DNA from: Haloterrigena sp. H1
GTDB lineage: Archaea > Halobacteriota > Halobacteria > Halobacteriales > Natrialbaceae
Length of the DNA: 64,000 bases
Direction of reading: 5' to 3'
Assembly: GCF_005938085.1 (NCBI RefSeq)
Contig: NZ_SMZK01000004.1
Location: forward strand, 1-64,000
Position numbers and translations under genes: made by a program. Below, piece after piece: positions 1 to 9,628 of the stretch (position 1 is its first letter; every line of letters begins with the position of its first letter). The notes beneath the pieces are model-generated. The model was not told the DNA's origin. It did not search any database and was given only the letters and a program-made list of their open reading frames with translations.

Positions 1-606
1 TATCGCGGTAATAGATAGCCAAGTTCGCCTCGAGGTCGGTCACGAGGTAGTGATCAATCACCTCCCGGAGCGTTTCAGCCGTTCTTCGTCACCGCTGGTG
101 ACGGCCTCGAGATACGCAGGACCGAGTTCTTCGCCGAAACGTTCGTTGGTCACTGAATGGCCGTTCCACTTTGTCACAGGTTCGTCGAAAACATAGGCAG
201 CCAGACACTCCTCGAGTGAAGGCCACTTCTCGCCAGTTCGATCACAGACGGCTTTCCGGTCGGCGAGCAGATTGATGTGCGGGTCGAGTGCAGCCTGGGA
301 GACGGCGTTCTCGGCACCCAGTCGGTACAGTCGGTCGGTGAGGAACTCGAGATCGAAATCGCGTCCGTTGTAAGAAACCAGGGCATCGGCCCCACAATCG
401 CTGACGTAATCGAGTGCGCGGGTGATCACATCTGCTTCGTCGTCGCCAGTTCGATGGAACGGTTCGTACGACAGGTCGCCACCGTCTCTATCGTGGACGG
501 CGACACCGACCGAGACTGTCTCGCCTTCGGCTGCTTTCCAGTGGGTGGTCTCGATGTCTAGCGTGGTAATCTGGTCGTATCCGAAGCCGTCGCGATCGTA
601 TTGCAT
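1..606 (-). pseudogene. DEDD-type 3'-5' exonuclease/RNase H-like protein, partial and frameshifted
   Basis: Reads from an ATG at 606 toward the left edge. Exo I motif DIET lies at residues 17-20 and an Exo II-like motif N80-GRDFD85-LEFL follows, as in the proofreading-exonuclease-like RNase H fold that trims nucleic acid 3' ends. After about 175 residues the frame breaks. Adding one T to the TTT at 73-75 restores a sensible continuation to the window edge, so the C-terminus is outside. TATA-like TTTAAATAT at about 631-640 suggests leaderless transcription. It is transcribed in the same direction as the McrC operon but separated from it by about 170 bp. Its role is unknown; it could be a repair or defence accessory. 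Confidence 0.7.
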
Positions 607-773
607 CCACTACTTATTGGATATAAAGAACATATTTAAACTACTGCCACTGGAGTGGAATTAAAAGACACAGTCTCGACTACCAGAATAGCCCCAACGG
701 CCAACTGATCGGTCTCGAGGCGTTCAGTCGAATCGGGGTCAGGTCACCAATCCTCGATCGAGCCCTCCCCTCG

Positions 774-1774
774 TTACGGTAGAGCTTCGGACTTCACGAG
801 CGACTGGGGGAGGTTGTCTCGAATCGTCGCTTCGACAGTCTGTACGAACTGATCGTAGCTCGCCTCCTCTCCCGGTTCGATTTCGATCGACCATAGCTCT
901 CCTCTACCTGCGTCCGTTCCGCTCCCCGTCGCGTACGTGTAAGTATCCGTCATCTCCCCAGCTACGTCTGGGTAAACTAACACCCCTGGGTGCCGTATTT
1001 GGCTTGGTAGGCAGCAATCTGGTAGAAGTTGTCCCGACTCGGCTCCGTGCCCGTCTTCCACTTCGTGTCACCAACCAAGACGACGTCCTCCTCTCGATTT
1101 TGTATCCAGAAGTCCGGATACATGGAGAGGTGTCCGATTCCCGATTCTGACTGAGAGAGAATGGCCGATCGAATCGTTCCGAACGTCGTAGTACTCCGTA
1201 TCGACGACTGCCTTCACCGCCCGATACACGACTCTCTCGAACGTGCTCTCCATGTCGATCAGCAATGACTGGATGCGTCGATTGCGTCCACCGAGATCAG
1301 CCACGAACGCCTGCTCGAAGATCAATTTCGCGAGCCGAAGAGCGTTATCGTAGTACTCGTTCAGGCGGGTCAGTGAGACACTCTCGATATCGCGGAGTGA
1401 CATCCGCTCGTACGAGACGTACTGTTGTAGTCGTCCGTAGTACCGATTCACGTCACTCCGGACCGAACTGCTGGTGACGAGTGGACGCAGTCTGTGGAGC
1501 CCGTCTAGCAGAATTTTGTTAAGACGCGTTTCGGTGGAGAGTTCGTCGTACCTACACTCGAATCTCTTCGGGGTTACGCCTTGCCGTTGGAGTTGTTGCT
1601 GGAGATCAAGCTGCCCTCGGAGGTGCGTCTCCGACGATTCTTCTACGAGATATTCCCAGTTCAGGCCTCGTTTCAGAATCATATCGACCTGTTGTAATCG
1701 TTCTCCGTCGTACTGTAATTCACCGGGACAACGACACAACCGTATTCTACTTGCCTTTCACATTCTGTACTCAT
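774..1774 (-). pseudogene. McrC-like PD-(D/E)XK restriction nuclease subunit, frameshifted
   Basis: Last gene of the leftward operon. The middle part (nt 1739-1068) has the McrC-like order: RGL..EYL, then LRGQLDL, then CRYDELS and a helical segment. The nuclease core MYPDFWI followed by VVLVGDTKWK (PD...DxK) lies in another frame near 1125-1060. The C-terminus (YPDVAGEM, ending at 774) is in a third frame. McrC is the PD-(D/E)XK nuclease of modified-cytosine-dependent McrBC systems, normally partnered by the AAA+ GTPase McrB, which is absent here. Breaks are explained by one missing G at 1725-1727 and one missing base at 983-986; a further break lies near 1140-1160. The protein is short (~330 aa restored) because the N-terminal domain is reduced. 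Confidence 0.75.
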
Positions 1775-1891
1775 TCGTGGTTGAGGCACACGAGTGTGCG
1801 CCTCGGCCCACTTTGGCGCAGAAAAACTGAGTCCTTGTTCGAACAACACCGTCAGTAGATTGAGCGGAAGATCTCGGTTGTTGTCTGGTTC

Positions 1892-2678
1892 TTACTCGTG
1901 TGCTTCGGTTATCAGTCGCTGAATCAACTCTCGAGCCTCCCGTTCTGAGAGACCTTCAAGCTGGACATTGGTCAACGCATGGTTGAAATCGGCGTGTCAC
2001 CTCCTCAATAACCTGGGACCGTTCATCGGCAAGCTCATCACACATTGCGATAACCGCGGGACGATATCGCGCGAACCATCGGTCAAACACTTTATTGACC
2101 ATCGTCTGATTTGCGAACACCGCGTCCGTAATCTCGTATTCGTCATCGCGAGCAGTTAACTCCGCGATCCACCACAAGCGGTGAAGAGCGTTCGAATAGA
2201 GGTCAGATCCGGCACCGAGGAACTTCTCCCGCATCGCCTCTTCTGATCGATATTCCCACCGATGACGAACGAGATCGGGGTAGCGGACGATAGCCAGCCA
2301 ATGCCACAAGCCCGGGTCGCCCGCTGTTCGGGCGTGATGTGGAGATTGCGATGAATTTCTTCGGCGAGCGCCCCGTCAATCGCCGTATCGTACTCGGAGT
2401 ACTCTTCAAGTACTGAATCGACGACCTCGTCAACGCGGCCGAGATTCGCTTTCGGCTCGCCTGGCATCGGCTCGATATACTCCGCTACGTCGTCAGCATT
2501 GAGCCGTTGTCTCCCCTTTGAGGAAGGACTGACCAACCAAGCGCCGCCCCTCTTCGGTCAACCGATGAAGTGTTTCTGACTCACTCATTCTAAATCTGGA
2601 GGCCTCCTCCATGAGGTTAATCAACTGGTCGCGCGGATTGATGAACTCCTGAAGTTCACCGTCAAGCCGCTGCATCAT
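1892..2678 (-). pseudogene. Third core protein of the leftward GHKL-ATPase operon (paralogue of 12585-13373), frameshifted
   Basis: ATG at 2678 overlaps the TGA of the preceding gene. Restored, it aligns along its whole length with the rightward copy. Shared blocks are the N-terminal D-D-[LV] segment, GLWHWLAIVRYPDLV, and EKFLGAGSDLYSNALHRLWW followed by IAELT, then FARYRP. The aromatic, Trp-rich block with the SALHRLWW-like helix suggests the DUF6339-type family, which I recall from restriction-like loci but cannot verify. Frame breaks lie at 2513-2516 (one extra C), 2311-2316 (one base missing from CCCGGG) and near 1990. The stop is TAA at 1892-1894. Function unknown; always third in this core. 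Confidence 0.65.
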
Positions 2679-3624
2679 GTACGGTATGTCTCCGAACTCT
2701 CGAGATCTTCTCGCAGTCTGTGTGTCGCTTCTTCTAAATCATCGATATCGTACATGTTACGTGCGAATGTCTTCAATACCGGTCTGTTGCCACTCGTACT
2801 CAACGTCTCCATCGCTATCGATGGCAGCTCCGGCTCGAATTAGGAGTTGCATCCAACACCGGTAACTGACCTGGTTCAAGGATGACGTCTCGCATTCGCC
2901 GCTTCTGCTCCGACCGATCCGCGGCTCTGCAGGACTTCTGTGATTCGGGGGTGATCGGCGTTGATCCAGAGCTTCGGACGCTTCTCGTTCCTGAAGTCAA
3001 GGTAATAGAGTTTGTCGCCATCCGGTAAGTGTGTCGTCTGCGAGAAATTTACGCGTTCCCCGTCGATCGCTGGTGGTTCTTCGTCTTCCGGCCGGTCGAC
3101 AACAATGCTGTAGATCGTACGCTTGGCGACACGGAAGTTCTTCCGTGCCGCGTACTTGCCGTCGCCATCTCGTCTGGTGGTGCGAACGAGATACGGGCGG
3201 AGCTCTACCGTCCGCGGACCTTCTCTTTCCGAATTGGTATCTCAACGTCGTACGTTCCTGGCGTGGTTGGCGCGTCGGAGACGACAACGCGATCACGGTA
3301 GATAGTTTCGTGACACCGGATTGTGACGTAGAGTTTCGCCGGTGGGCAATCTCGTTCCTCATCAGGAAACACCGCATCAACAGTCTCTTCTGAGATGTAG
3401 AGTTGGCCCTCGAGTGCCACCGTCTGCCAGTCAGCTACCGCATCGTCTGCCGGCGGCGGAAGTTCGCCAGCAAGATCGATCTCGGTCTGCCCTGGTTTCA
3501 GGTCTAGCGGAGCTGGATCTTGGTCGTCGATCGAGTACGTCTCCAACGAGAACTGTACGCCTTTCTCACGATAGCTGAATGGAAGCGAGGTACTGCGGTA
3601 GCGTTGTGAACGGGTCATGGTCAT
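2675..3624 (-). pseudogene. Second core protein of the leftward operon (paralogue of 11513-12595), frameshifted
   Basis: Starts with an ATG overlapping the stop of the ATPase gene (ATGA) and ends with a TGA overlapping the next ATG, so the three genes are translationally coupled. The N-terminal half matches the rightward copy (VQFSLETYSIDDQD; WQTVALEGQLYISEETVDAVF; RDRVVVSDAPTTPGTYDVEI). A second part in another frame continues with VELRPYLVR and LYYLDFRNEKRPKLWINADH, and a third with RDVILEPG and WMQLLIRAGAAIDSDGDVEY. At least three frame breaks, near 3219, 2895 and 2755. It looks beta-rich with no recognisable catalytic motif. Possibly a DNA- or partner-binding component of the complex; that is inference. 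Confidence 0.6.
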
Positions 3625-5514
3625 TTCTCCGCGGGCGTCTCGAGCTCCGCCCGGATCTCGAGTTGTGTTTCGCCGACATCACCACTTAGCAAGTCTCCAT
3701 CGCCAGTTGAATGCGATCGCCCCTCGAACGTGGCATTGGTGACGTGCTCGTTGGCGTTTATGCGCACTATCCCGTCTTCGAAGGCTGTCGTCACACCGTC
3801 GACATCGACGTCCAACTCCTCAACCGGCACGACGTCGTACCTGGAACCATCTTCCCCGATTCCCGTAAGTGAGAGCTCGGCCGACCAGCCGTCGAACTCC
3901 TCGGCAAGAACCGAGATCCGTCCGGAGAACGACCACGATCGCCGGTGAATCGCGATGAGCTATCGATCTCGAACACTGGTTCCGCTGAGGACGCCGTCGA
4001 TCGTGGCACGCCGTCACCATGAATCGGGAAGCGGTTCAAGACGTTATCGGAGAGCGTGTCCGTGCTCGTACTCTTCGCGATCAGATGGCGGAGGCCGTCT
4101 CGGACCGTCCCGAACATGTCGTCAAGGGCGGTTCGGAATCCTCGTTGGTACTGCTTGCGGAGGTTCTCCGTCGACTCCCACTCGTCGTGCTCGGGTGGCT
4201 CGGCAAACCGGAGGAATCGATCGATTTCCAGATCCCCTTCCGTGAGATTGTGTTCGAGGCGTGCTTCCCCGGTTGCGAGCACGCCATGGAAGTTCCGGTC
4301 GGAGTACGCGACTCGACTTTGGTCGTAGTACTTCACGACCATTCCGGCCCACGGAAGAGCGCGATGGTGTTGAGGTACGTGTCGTCGTCGGCTGGTGATG
4401 CCAGTCGGGTCGCCAGGCGCACCGATCCGTCCGGTGTTTCCGTCCCGTCAGCACGTGGGGGCAACCGTACCGGGATATCGAGTCCAGCGACATCTCCGGG
4501 GTCGTCAAGCGATTCGGAGTCCGTGAACCGTTGGGCGTAACACTCGACAAACGGTCGAATCGCCGGGACACTGTTCACATCGGCTTTGAGGGTCTCCTCG
4601 GCGGTTTCGACAGTAACTTTCAGGTCACCACGGTAGATGGCCGGCCAGAAGTACTTCACCGAGGCCTCGACGAATTCTTGGGCGAGCTCGTCAATTGGGG
4701 CGGTCGTCCCGTGTCGGATCTCGGAATTCAACGACCATGGCGCTTGTTCCGCTGGTCGCAGGGCGATCAACGTGCAGTCGGTCGGCAAGTCGGGCTGCTT
4801 CATCACCCCAGAGCGATTCCGGCCGTGGTCCATCCTCCGTCTCGGTCGGGTGACAGAGCCATCCGGCTCCCTGATAAGTTGTATTATCACCCCGGACTTC
4901 GTGAGTAGGGAGCTTTGACCGGGCGATGAGTCGTGGCGACTCGTCTGCCTGCGTGCCGTGGTCGAGATACGAATTAAATATGACTGTTGATGTTCCTGAG
5001 AACGTCCAGAGAACGGATTTCCCGATCCGTATGAACCGCCTGCGGTATCCTCCTGTTTGCTACTATAAAGTTCGTCGCGAACGAGCGCGGCGTAGTTCGA
5101 ATCCTCCTCCCATGCCCCGGAGAGACCAGTCGTGTTCCGATCTTCGACGACCAGCAACCGAAGTTCTGCTTCCGGGTTGTGCATGCGCTCGAGCACGCGA
5201 TCGTATCCACGTCCCTGGTCTGAGTGTGCGATCGACTCTAGCCGGTGGTTGAGATCGTCGCCCCAGCCAAGCGCGTCCAGAAATTCGTCTTTCTCGTCGC
5301 CGGTGAGTGTAATGAACCGGAACGTCACCTCGACTGGATCGCCATTTGAGAGACCCTGGTCGTTCGCGTTCTGTAGCACCTCCCGAACGAATGCTTCTGC
5401 GTCATGGTCAACTGCGTGTTTTGTCGGGTCGTCTCCGTACCGTGGTGCTCCTGGTCCACCGCTGAAGAAGTACCACTCAGCTGCGTCAAATAGTTGATCT
5501 CGCCTCTGATCCAT
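3621..5514 (-). pseudogene. GHKL ATPase of the leftward defence-like operon, frameshifted
   Basis: First gene of the leftward operon. GHKL (Hsp90/MutL/histidine-kinase fold) ATP-binding motifs are visible: N-box VREVLQNANDQG (E45, N49), G1 VVEDRNTTGL, G2 GGSYGSGK. Later blocks YFWPAIYRGDLKVTVET and IALFRGAGMVVKYYD match the rightward paralogue (9625-11513), and the C-terminus ends at 3621. Frame breaks: one T missing at 5018-5020 (which rejoins G2 GSGKS), one extra base in CCCC near 4710, one C missing at 4348-4350, and one near 3945. No internal stops are seen outside the frameshifts. About 630 aa when restored. Probably acts as the ATP-driven switch of the nuclease complex. Confidence 0.75.
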
Positions 5515-5729
5515 ATCAAAAACCGGTATATTTGTACAACATTAAGTGCACCTAATCAGTATTACTATTACGAGCTTTGTACGCTCACAATCACCATGAT
5601 GGGAGGGTTATATTGATTTTCTCATTCCCATCTCTATTCAGATAGTTGTCCGCTTCCGGGGCCGCTGTGGCTGACTGGTTGTCGTCTCGTCTGCGAATAC
5701 TTATATGACGTTGCGAATGAGGAAGGCAT
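5515..5729. promoter_or_regulatory. Divergent promoter region between the two defence-like operons
   Basis: This 215-bp spacer separates the leftward ATPase gene (start 5514) from the rightward methyltransferase gene (start 5730). TTATAT at 5701-5706 lies 27 bp before the ATG at 5730, the spacing expected for a haloarchaeal leaderless promoter. On the other strand an AT-rich stretch at 5525-5547 precedes the ATG at 5514. The shared spacer would let one regulator control both operons. I see no gene in it. Confidence 0.55.
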
Positions 5730-6840
5730 ATGAAAATCACGGCGGTCGATCTTTCTGCGGCGCTGGGGGCCTTAGTTACGGCCTTCAGGAAGCTGGCATC
5801 TCGGTTGTTAAAGGTGTTGATCGCGACCCAGACTGCAAGCATGCGTACAAACAGAATATTGAGGGGGATTACGTCCACACTGATGTCTTGCCGCTCTCAC
5901 AGGATCCCGAGCGTGTCGCCCGTATGTTTCCCTGGGACTCCGACTTAGACGTGCTCGCTGCCTGTGCCCCTTGTCAGCCGTACTCTACGATGAGTCATTC
6001 CAAAGGCAAGAGCCACGAAGATCATCAAAAATGGGGACTTCTTAACGATGTCAAGAAGATCGTTGACTATGTCGAACCTGATGTCGTTGTCACTGAGAAC
6101 GTCCTCCAGGTCCGCAAAGATGACGTCTATACAGAGTTTATTGACCATTTAGATAACCTCGGCTACCACGTGAATAGCGACGAGAACAAGAAAGTCTACT
6201 GCCCCGAATACGATATCCCTCAGAACCGGAAACGCTGGGTTGTCATGGCGTCCAAACGCGGTCCGATTGCCCTTCCTGATCCCCCCATCCAGGATCCAGA
6301 TAACTACCCTACTGTCAAGGAGACCATTGACTATCTTCCGCCACTTGCTGCTGGTGACGTTGATCCCGATCTTGACATACACAGATCTCGACAACTCTCG
6401 GACAAAAACCTTGAGCGAATCCGCCATATGGAACCCGGCGGCGACTGGCACCTCTGGGAAGAGAAAGACCTTGACCACCTCCTCGCCGACTGTCACAAGA
6501 AGGCGAGCGGCCGCTCATACACTGCACCCTACAGCCGAATGCGGCCCGATGAGCCCGCACCCACGATAACAACCCAATTTTACAACTACGGCAGCGGTCG
6601 CTTCGGCCACTACGACACCGATCAAGATCGTGCTCTTTCTCTCCTCGAGGGTGCCCTCCTCCAGACGTTCCCGGAAGACTACGACTTTATGACAACTGGG
6701 ATGATGTCGGCGTCAGCAATCTCGGCCGCCTCATCGGCAACGCCGTTCCCCCACGCCTCGGCGAATACATCGGCAAAGGCATTCTTGACCATGTCAACGC
6801 CACTGCCACCGCAACTGAAACTACCGTTGCTGACGACTGA
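5730..6840 (+). pseudogene. DNA (cytosine-5) methyltransferase, two single-base frameshifts
   Basis: Transfers a methyl group from SAM to C5 of cytosine in DNA. All C5-MTase landmarks are visible once two frames are joined: motif I DLFCGAGGLS at the N-terminus, motif IV CAPCQPYS with the catalytic Cys near residue 80, ENV (motif VI) near 122, QNRKR (motif VIII) near 165, a target-recognition region, then IGNAVPP (motif X) near 335. ATG at 5730 is chosen because MKITAVDL leads directly into motif I. Adding one T at 5752-5754 and one T at 6686-6688 gives a continuous ~370 aa protein ending at TGA 6838-6840. First gene of the rightward operon; presumably protects host DNA from the nuclease encoded behind it. 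Confidence 0.88.
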
Positions 6841-7055
6841 CTAATCTTTGAAGTGATCTCATTCCCTACCACTACAGTATTTTACTCACCTTTCTCTCAG
6901 CCGCCTGGCCACCCACTTTCGGATAGGGACATTTATTCAGCGCCATACCAAACTGGCCCTACAGTGAATATCTATATCGACCAACTTCCGGTTCACGCTA
7001 CCGAATCTCCTTCTGTCGGTAGCTCGGTCGCCGAACCGTCTGCGGGTGGTCATCT

Positions 7056-7715
7056 GTGAGTTTTCCCTTCACCGAGGATCGCGACGAACCCTTGATCCTC
7101 CACTGCTTTGCCGACTACGGCACAGAGTGCGAGGTTCTCAACGACTTCGGTACCGTTGTCCGCGTCGGCATTGATCCTCGAGACACGAACGATAGCGCGC
7201 CGATTAAAGCGGATGCCCACATTGAGGAGAAAGACTGGGGCCTTCCGTTCAAAGAGGATGTCACCTTTGATCTGGGCGTTTTCCACCCCGTCTGCTCAGC
7301 GTGGGCAGCAACAACGAGTATCTCTGGCGATCCCGAGGACCACGATAACATGATCCCGAGCGCACGCCAGATCGCCGAAAAATATTGCGAGCACCACATT
7401 ATTGAGAACGTCCCACGCGCCCCGCTCGAAGATCCGGTCGTGCTGAACGGCCGGATGTTTGGCCTCCCGATCGAGTACGAACGCGGCTTCGAAACGTCGT
7501 TCGACGTACCTCACCCGCCTCGTGAACGCCTCCTCCTCACGAGTGATGGCCCGTCCGAGAATGCGGAGACATCTTCGTTTTTCTTCTCCGAACGATCAAA
7601 GGAGTGGTGGGCCGCTGCGAAAAACTACGCCTCTGGTCCTTATCCCAAGGCCCACCTTGCAAAAAACGTTATCCCCGCCCATACATTTACTATCTCCTTC
7701 GTGCGTGGATTATGA
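7056..7715 (+). CDS. Compact C5-cytosine methyltransferase-like protein
   Basis: 219 aa, GTG start. It has the layout of a minimal C5-MTase: a Rossmann-like start (LILHCFADYG), then VFHPVCSAW with a motif IV-like Pro-Val-Cys (C80), IIENVP (motif VI ENV at 117-119), and NGRMFGLPIEYERGFETSF, which resembles the FGL...R..FE segment of short phage-type enzymes. The canonical QxRxR and the C-terminal motif X are not evident. The frame is intact although its neighbour is frameshifted. Its stop overlaps the ATG of the next small gene (ATGA). Either a second, differently targeted methyltransferase or a catalytically altered partner of the full-length enzyme. Confidence 0.65.
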   Translation: MSFPFTEDRDEPLILHCFADYGTECEVLNDFGTVVRVGIDPRDTNDSAPIKADAHIEEKDWGLPFKEDVTFDLGVFHPVCSAWAATTSISGDPEDHDNMIPSARQIAEKYCEHHIIENVPRAPLEDPVVLNGRMFGLPIEYERGFETSFDVPHPPRERLLLTSDGPSENAETSSFFFSERSKEWWAAAKNYASGPYPKAHLAKNVIPAHTFTISFVRGL

Positions 7716-7831
7716 CCTACGAGGACGAAAGCGGCATCTCTGAAGACCGTGTTGATTATTCGAACTACGACAAGGAGATGACAAACAAACGCCGCGCCGA
7801 GGCGAACCGCCAACTCGGCGAGTTCGAATAG
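7712..7831 (+). CDS. 39-aa charged micro-protein coupled to the methyltransferase-like gene
   Basis: ATG at 7712 overlaps the TGA of the upstream gene. The product is acidic at the N-terminus and basic/helical at the C-terminus (KEMTNKRRAEANRQLGEFE). The ATGA coupling inside a conserved-looking operon argues that it is translated. No motif recognised; could be a methyltransferase cofactor peptide. Confidence 0.45.
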   Translation: MTYEDESGISEDRVDYSNYDKEMTNKRRAEANRQLGEFE

Positions 7832-7865
7832 CACGCCATCATTCTCGTATCTCTTATGTCGTACT

Positions 7866-9451
7866 TTGTCGAGTCGACACAATCAAATAATCAGATGTCT
7901 CGAGTTACCGTATACGCTGATGGGTGGGGACTCGAATCGACTCTATCAAGATAGAGATAGGATTCGATCGCACGCGGGTGATCCCTTTGCCGGTACACCA
8001 CTCCCTCGTGCTATCGTGCAAGATGTCGCCGCACAGTACGACGTCCCTGCTTCCCACGCCGCGCACATCCTCCGCGATTTCGAGACAACACCAGAGCTCG
8101 CTCCGCTCGAAACCCTCGTCACTGGCTTTGACCCAACTCCCGTTGGCGTTGACGAGGGTGGTCACCTCTACCTCCGCGCCGATGCCGACCCGTACTGGGA
8201 TGTGGTCGCCGAGGAACTCGGGCTTACCGCGGTCGGCCGTGATGTGATCGCCACTGCCCACGACCGACACGTCAGCAATGCCACGCCTGAATCGCTCACC
8301 GATTGTGGTCCCGGCTTTGTCGTTTCCTGTCCCGAGTTTCCCGCTGCCGCGATTGACGACATCCACACCCTTCTCGAGCGAATGTCGGTGTCGAGCCGGC
8401 GAGCGACCGTGTGGGCACTCGACCATCAAGCCCGTAGTCTGGCGGCGATCGCAAACATTCTCTCGATTTCCGAGCCCCTCGTGCGGACCGATTTAGCGGC
8501 CGTCAACCGAGCAACTCGGCGCGTTGTCGATGCCACGAGAGCACTCGATATCCCACACTGCCATCTAACCCATCGCGTTGTGGATCCACTCTCCCCGGAC
8601 TGGCTGGGGGCTAATTGGTCGCCGTGGCTCTCATTACACGACCGCGACCAGCTCCTTGACGACCTTCCACACGACCCCGGTGTGTATCGTGTTCGCCACA
8701 CGGCTATCCCTGGACTCTTGTACATCGGGGAAACGGGAGCAGACGGTGGTATTCGAAGTCGAGTCGGGCTCGGCCTCGCAGATGGACTTACCGCGCAGAA
8801 CTGTCCCGATGGCGGGAATCACGACGCGACGACCGGCCTCTGGCAGATCGCAACCGCACTCGATGGCAATTTGGAAGTGTCTGTTGCGACCCCACCGATC
8901 GCTGCCAACCGACGCCATCGCCGAGCGCTCGAGGCGACACTTATTGCAGTATGCCGACGCGAGATCGGGTGGACACCGAGCGTTCAGCTCAACCGGACCC
9001 CGCTCGCAGACACACCCTCTCCTGGTGTCGACCCCTGTGCCGTTCTGGAATCCAGCTCGGAAGAGAACTCGTATCCGGTGCCAAGTTGGCTGGGTGGCGA
9101 GCAGCGACGAACCCGGGCTGGATGGGACTCAAGTGGACGGAACCTCGTCCGCTCGCCGACCGTGCAATAATCGAGATGCCCGATGCCTGCGCGTTCCGTG
9201 TTTGGACACGTCAAGACAATACCCTACGGTGGGAGCGACGCCTCACCTACATCGGAACGACCGAAACACCGACGAGCCGGTTGTTTTCACTAGAAAGCAC
9301 CTACGGCTCAGAGATGCTTTTTTCTATTGCGCCACTTCCCGATTTGAGTACGGAGTCGGCCAAGCGGTCGCGGGAACGTTCCGAGATTCGGTATGACCTT
9401 CTCGGTGCTCACTATCTCACGACTGGCCATCCACCGACCGATCAGTTTTGA
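7866..9451 (+). pseudogene. Tandem GIY-YIG nuclease with N-terminal helix-turn-helix regions, frameshifted
   Basis: GIY-YIG enzymes cut DNA through a metal-dependent active site. The first domain is complete: G272-V-Y, Y286-I-G, R298, E356 (RRALEATLI) and N379 (SVQLNR). A second, shorter GIY-YIG-like unit (CAFRVW, then LTYIGTTETPTSRLF) lies after a frame break that one extra base at 9112-9117 repairs. Residues ~175-225 look like a helix-turn-helix and may read DNA. The start is uncertain: TTG 7866, ATG 7920, or ATG 7857 in another frame with an additional break near 7950. Located between the methyltransferases and the ATPase, so it is the likely restriction endonuclease of the operon. Confidence 0.72.
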
Positions 9452-9520
9452 TGCCGGTCTGACACTGCGCCGCTGGCTCGTTACGCCGTCTGCTAATTCC
9501 CTATCTATATGAATAACAAA

Positions 9521-9530
9521 TATTTATAAT
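9521..9530 (+). promoter_or_regulatory. Internal TATA box before the ATPase gene
   Basis: TATTTATAAT centred 28 bp upstream of the ATG at 9554. It suggests that the ATPase core genes have their own promoter inside the rightward operon. Confidence 0.45.
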
Positions 9531-9553
9531 ATGGAAGCCTCGACTGTCCCATT

Positions 9554-9628
9554 ATGACTAATATCGCATATGTTCATCAGTTTTGGAAGGGGATCGATTC
9601 TCCAACACATCGATGGAGGGGTCAATGA
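9554..9628 (+). CDS. Possible 24-aa leader peptide overlapping the ATPase start
   Basis: ATG at 9554 sits at leaderless distance from the TATA box at 9521-9530. The short frame ends with a TGA at 9626-9628 that overlaps the ATG at 9625 of the ATPase gene, which is itself preceded by a strong Shine-Dalgarno GGAGGGG (9615-9621). This arrangement allows translational coupling. It could instead be an out-of-frame remnant of the true ATPase N-terminus. Confidence 0.35.
   Translation: MTNIAYVHQFWKGIDSPTHRWRGQ

Noticed and set aside
7866..9451. Programmed frameshifting as explanation for the breaks in the left 11.1 kb
   Set aside because: Breaks are in many genes, at ordinary runs of 3-4 bases without slippery heptamers, and in both added and missing directions.
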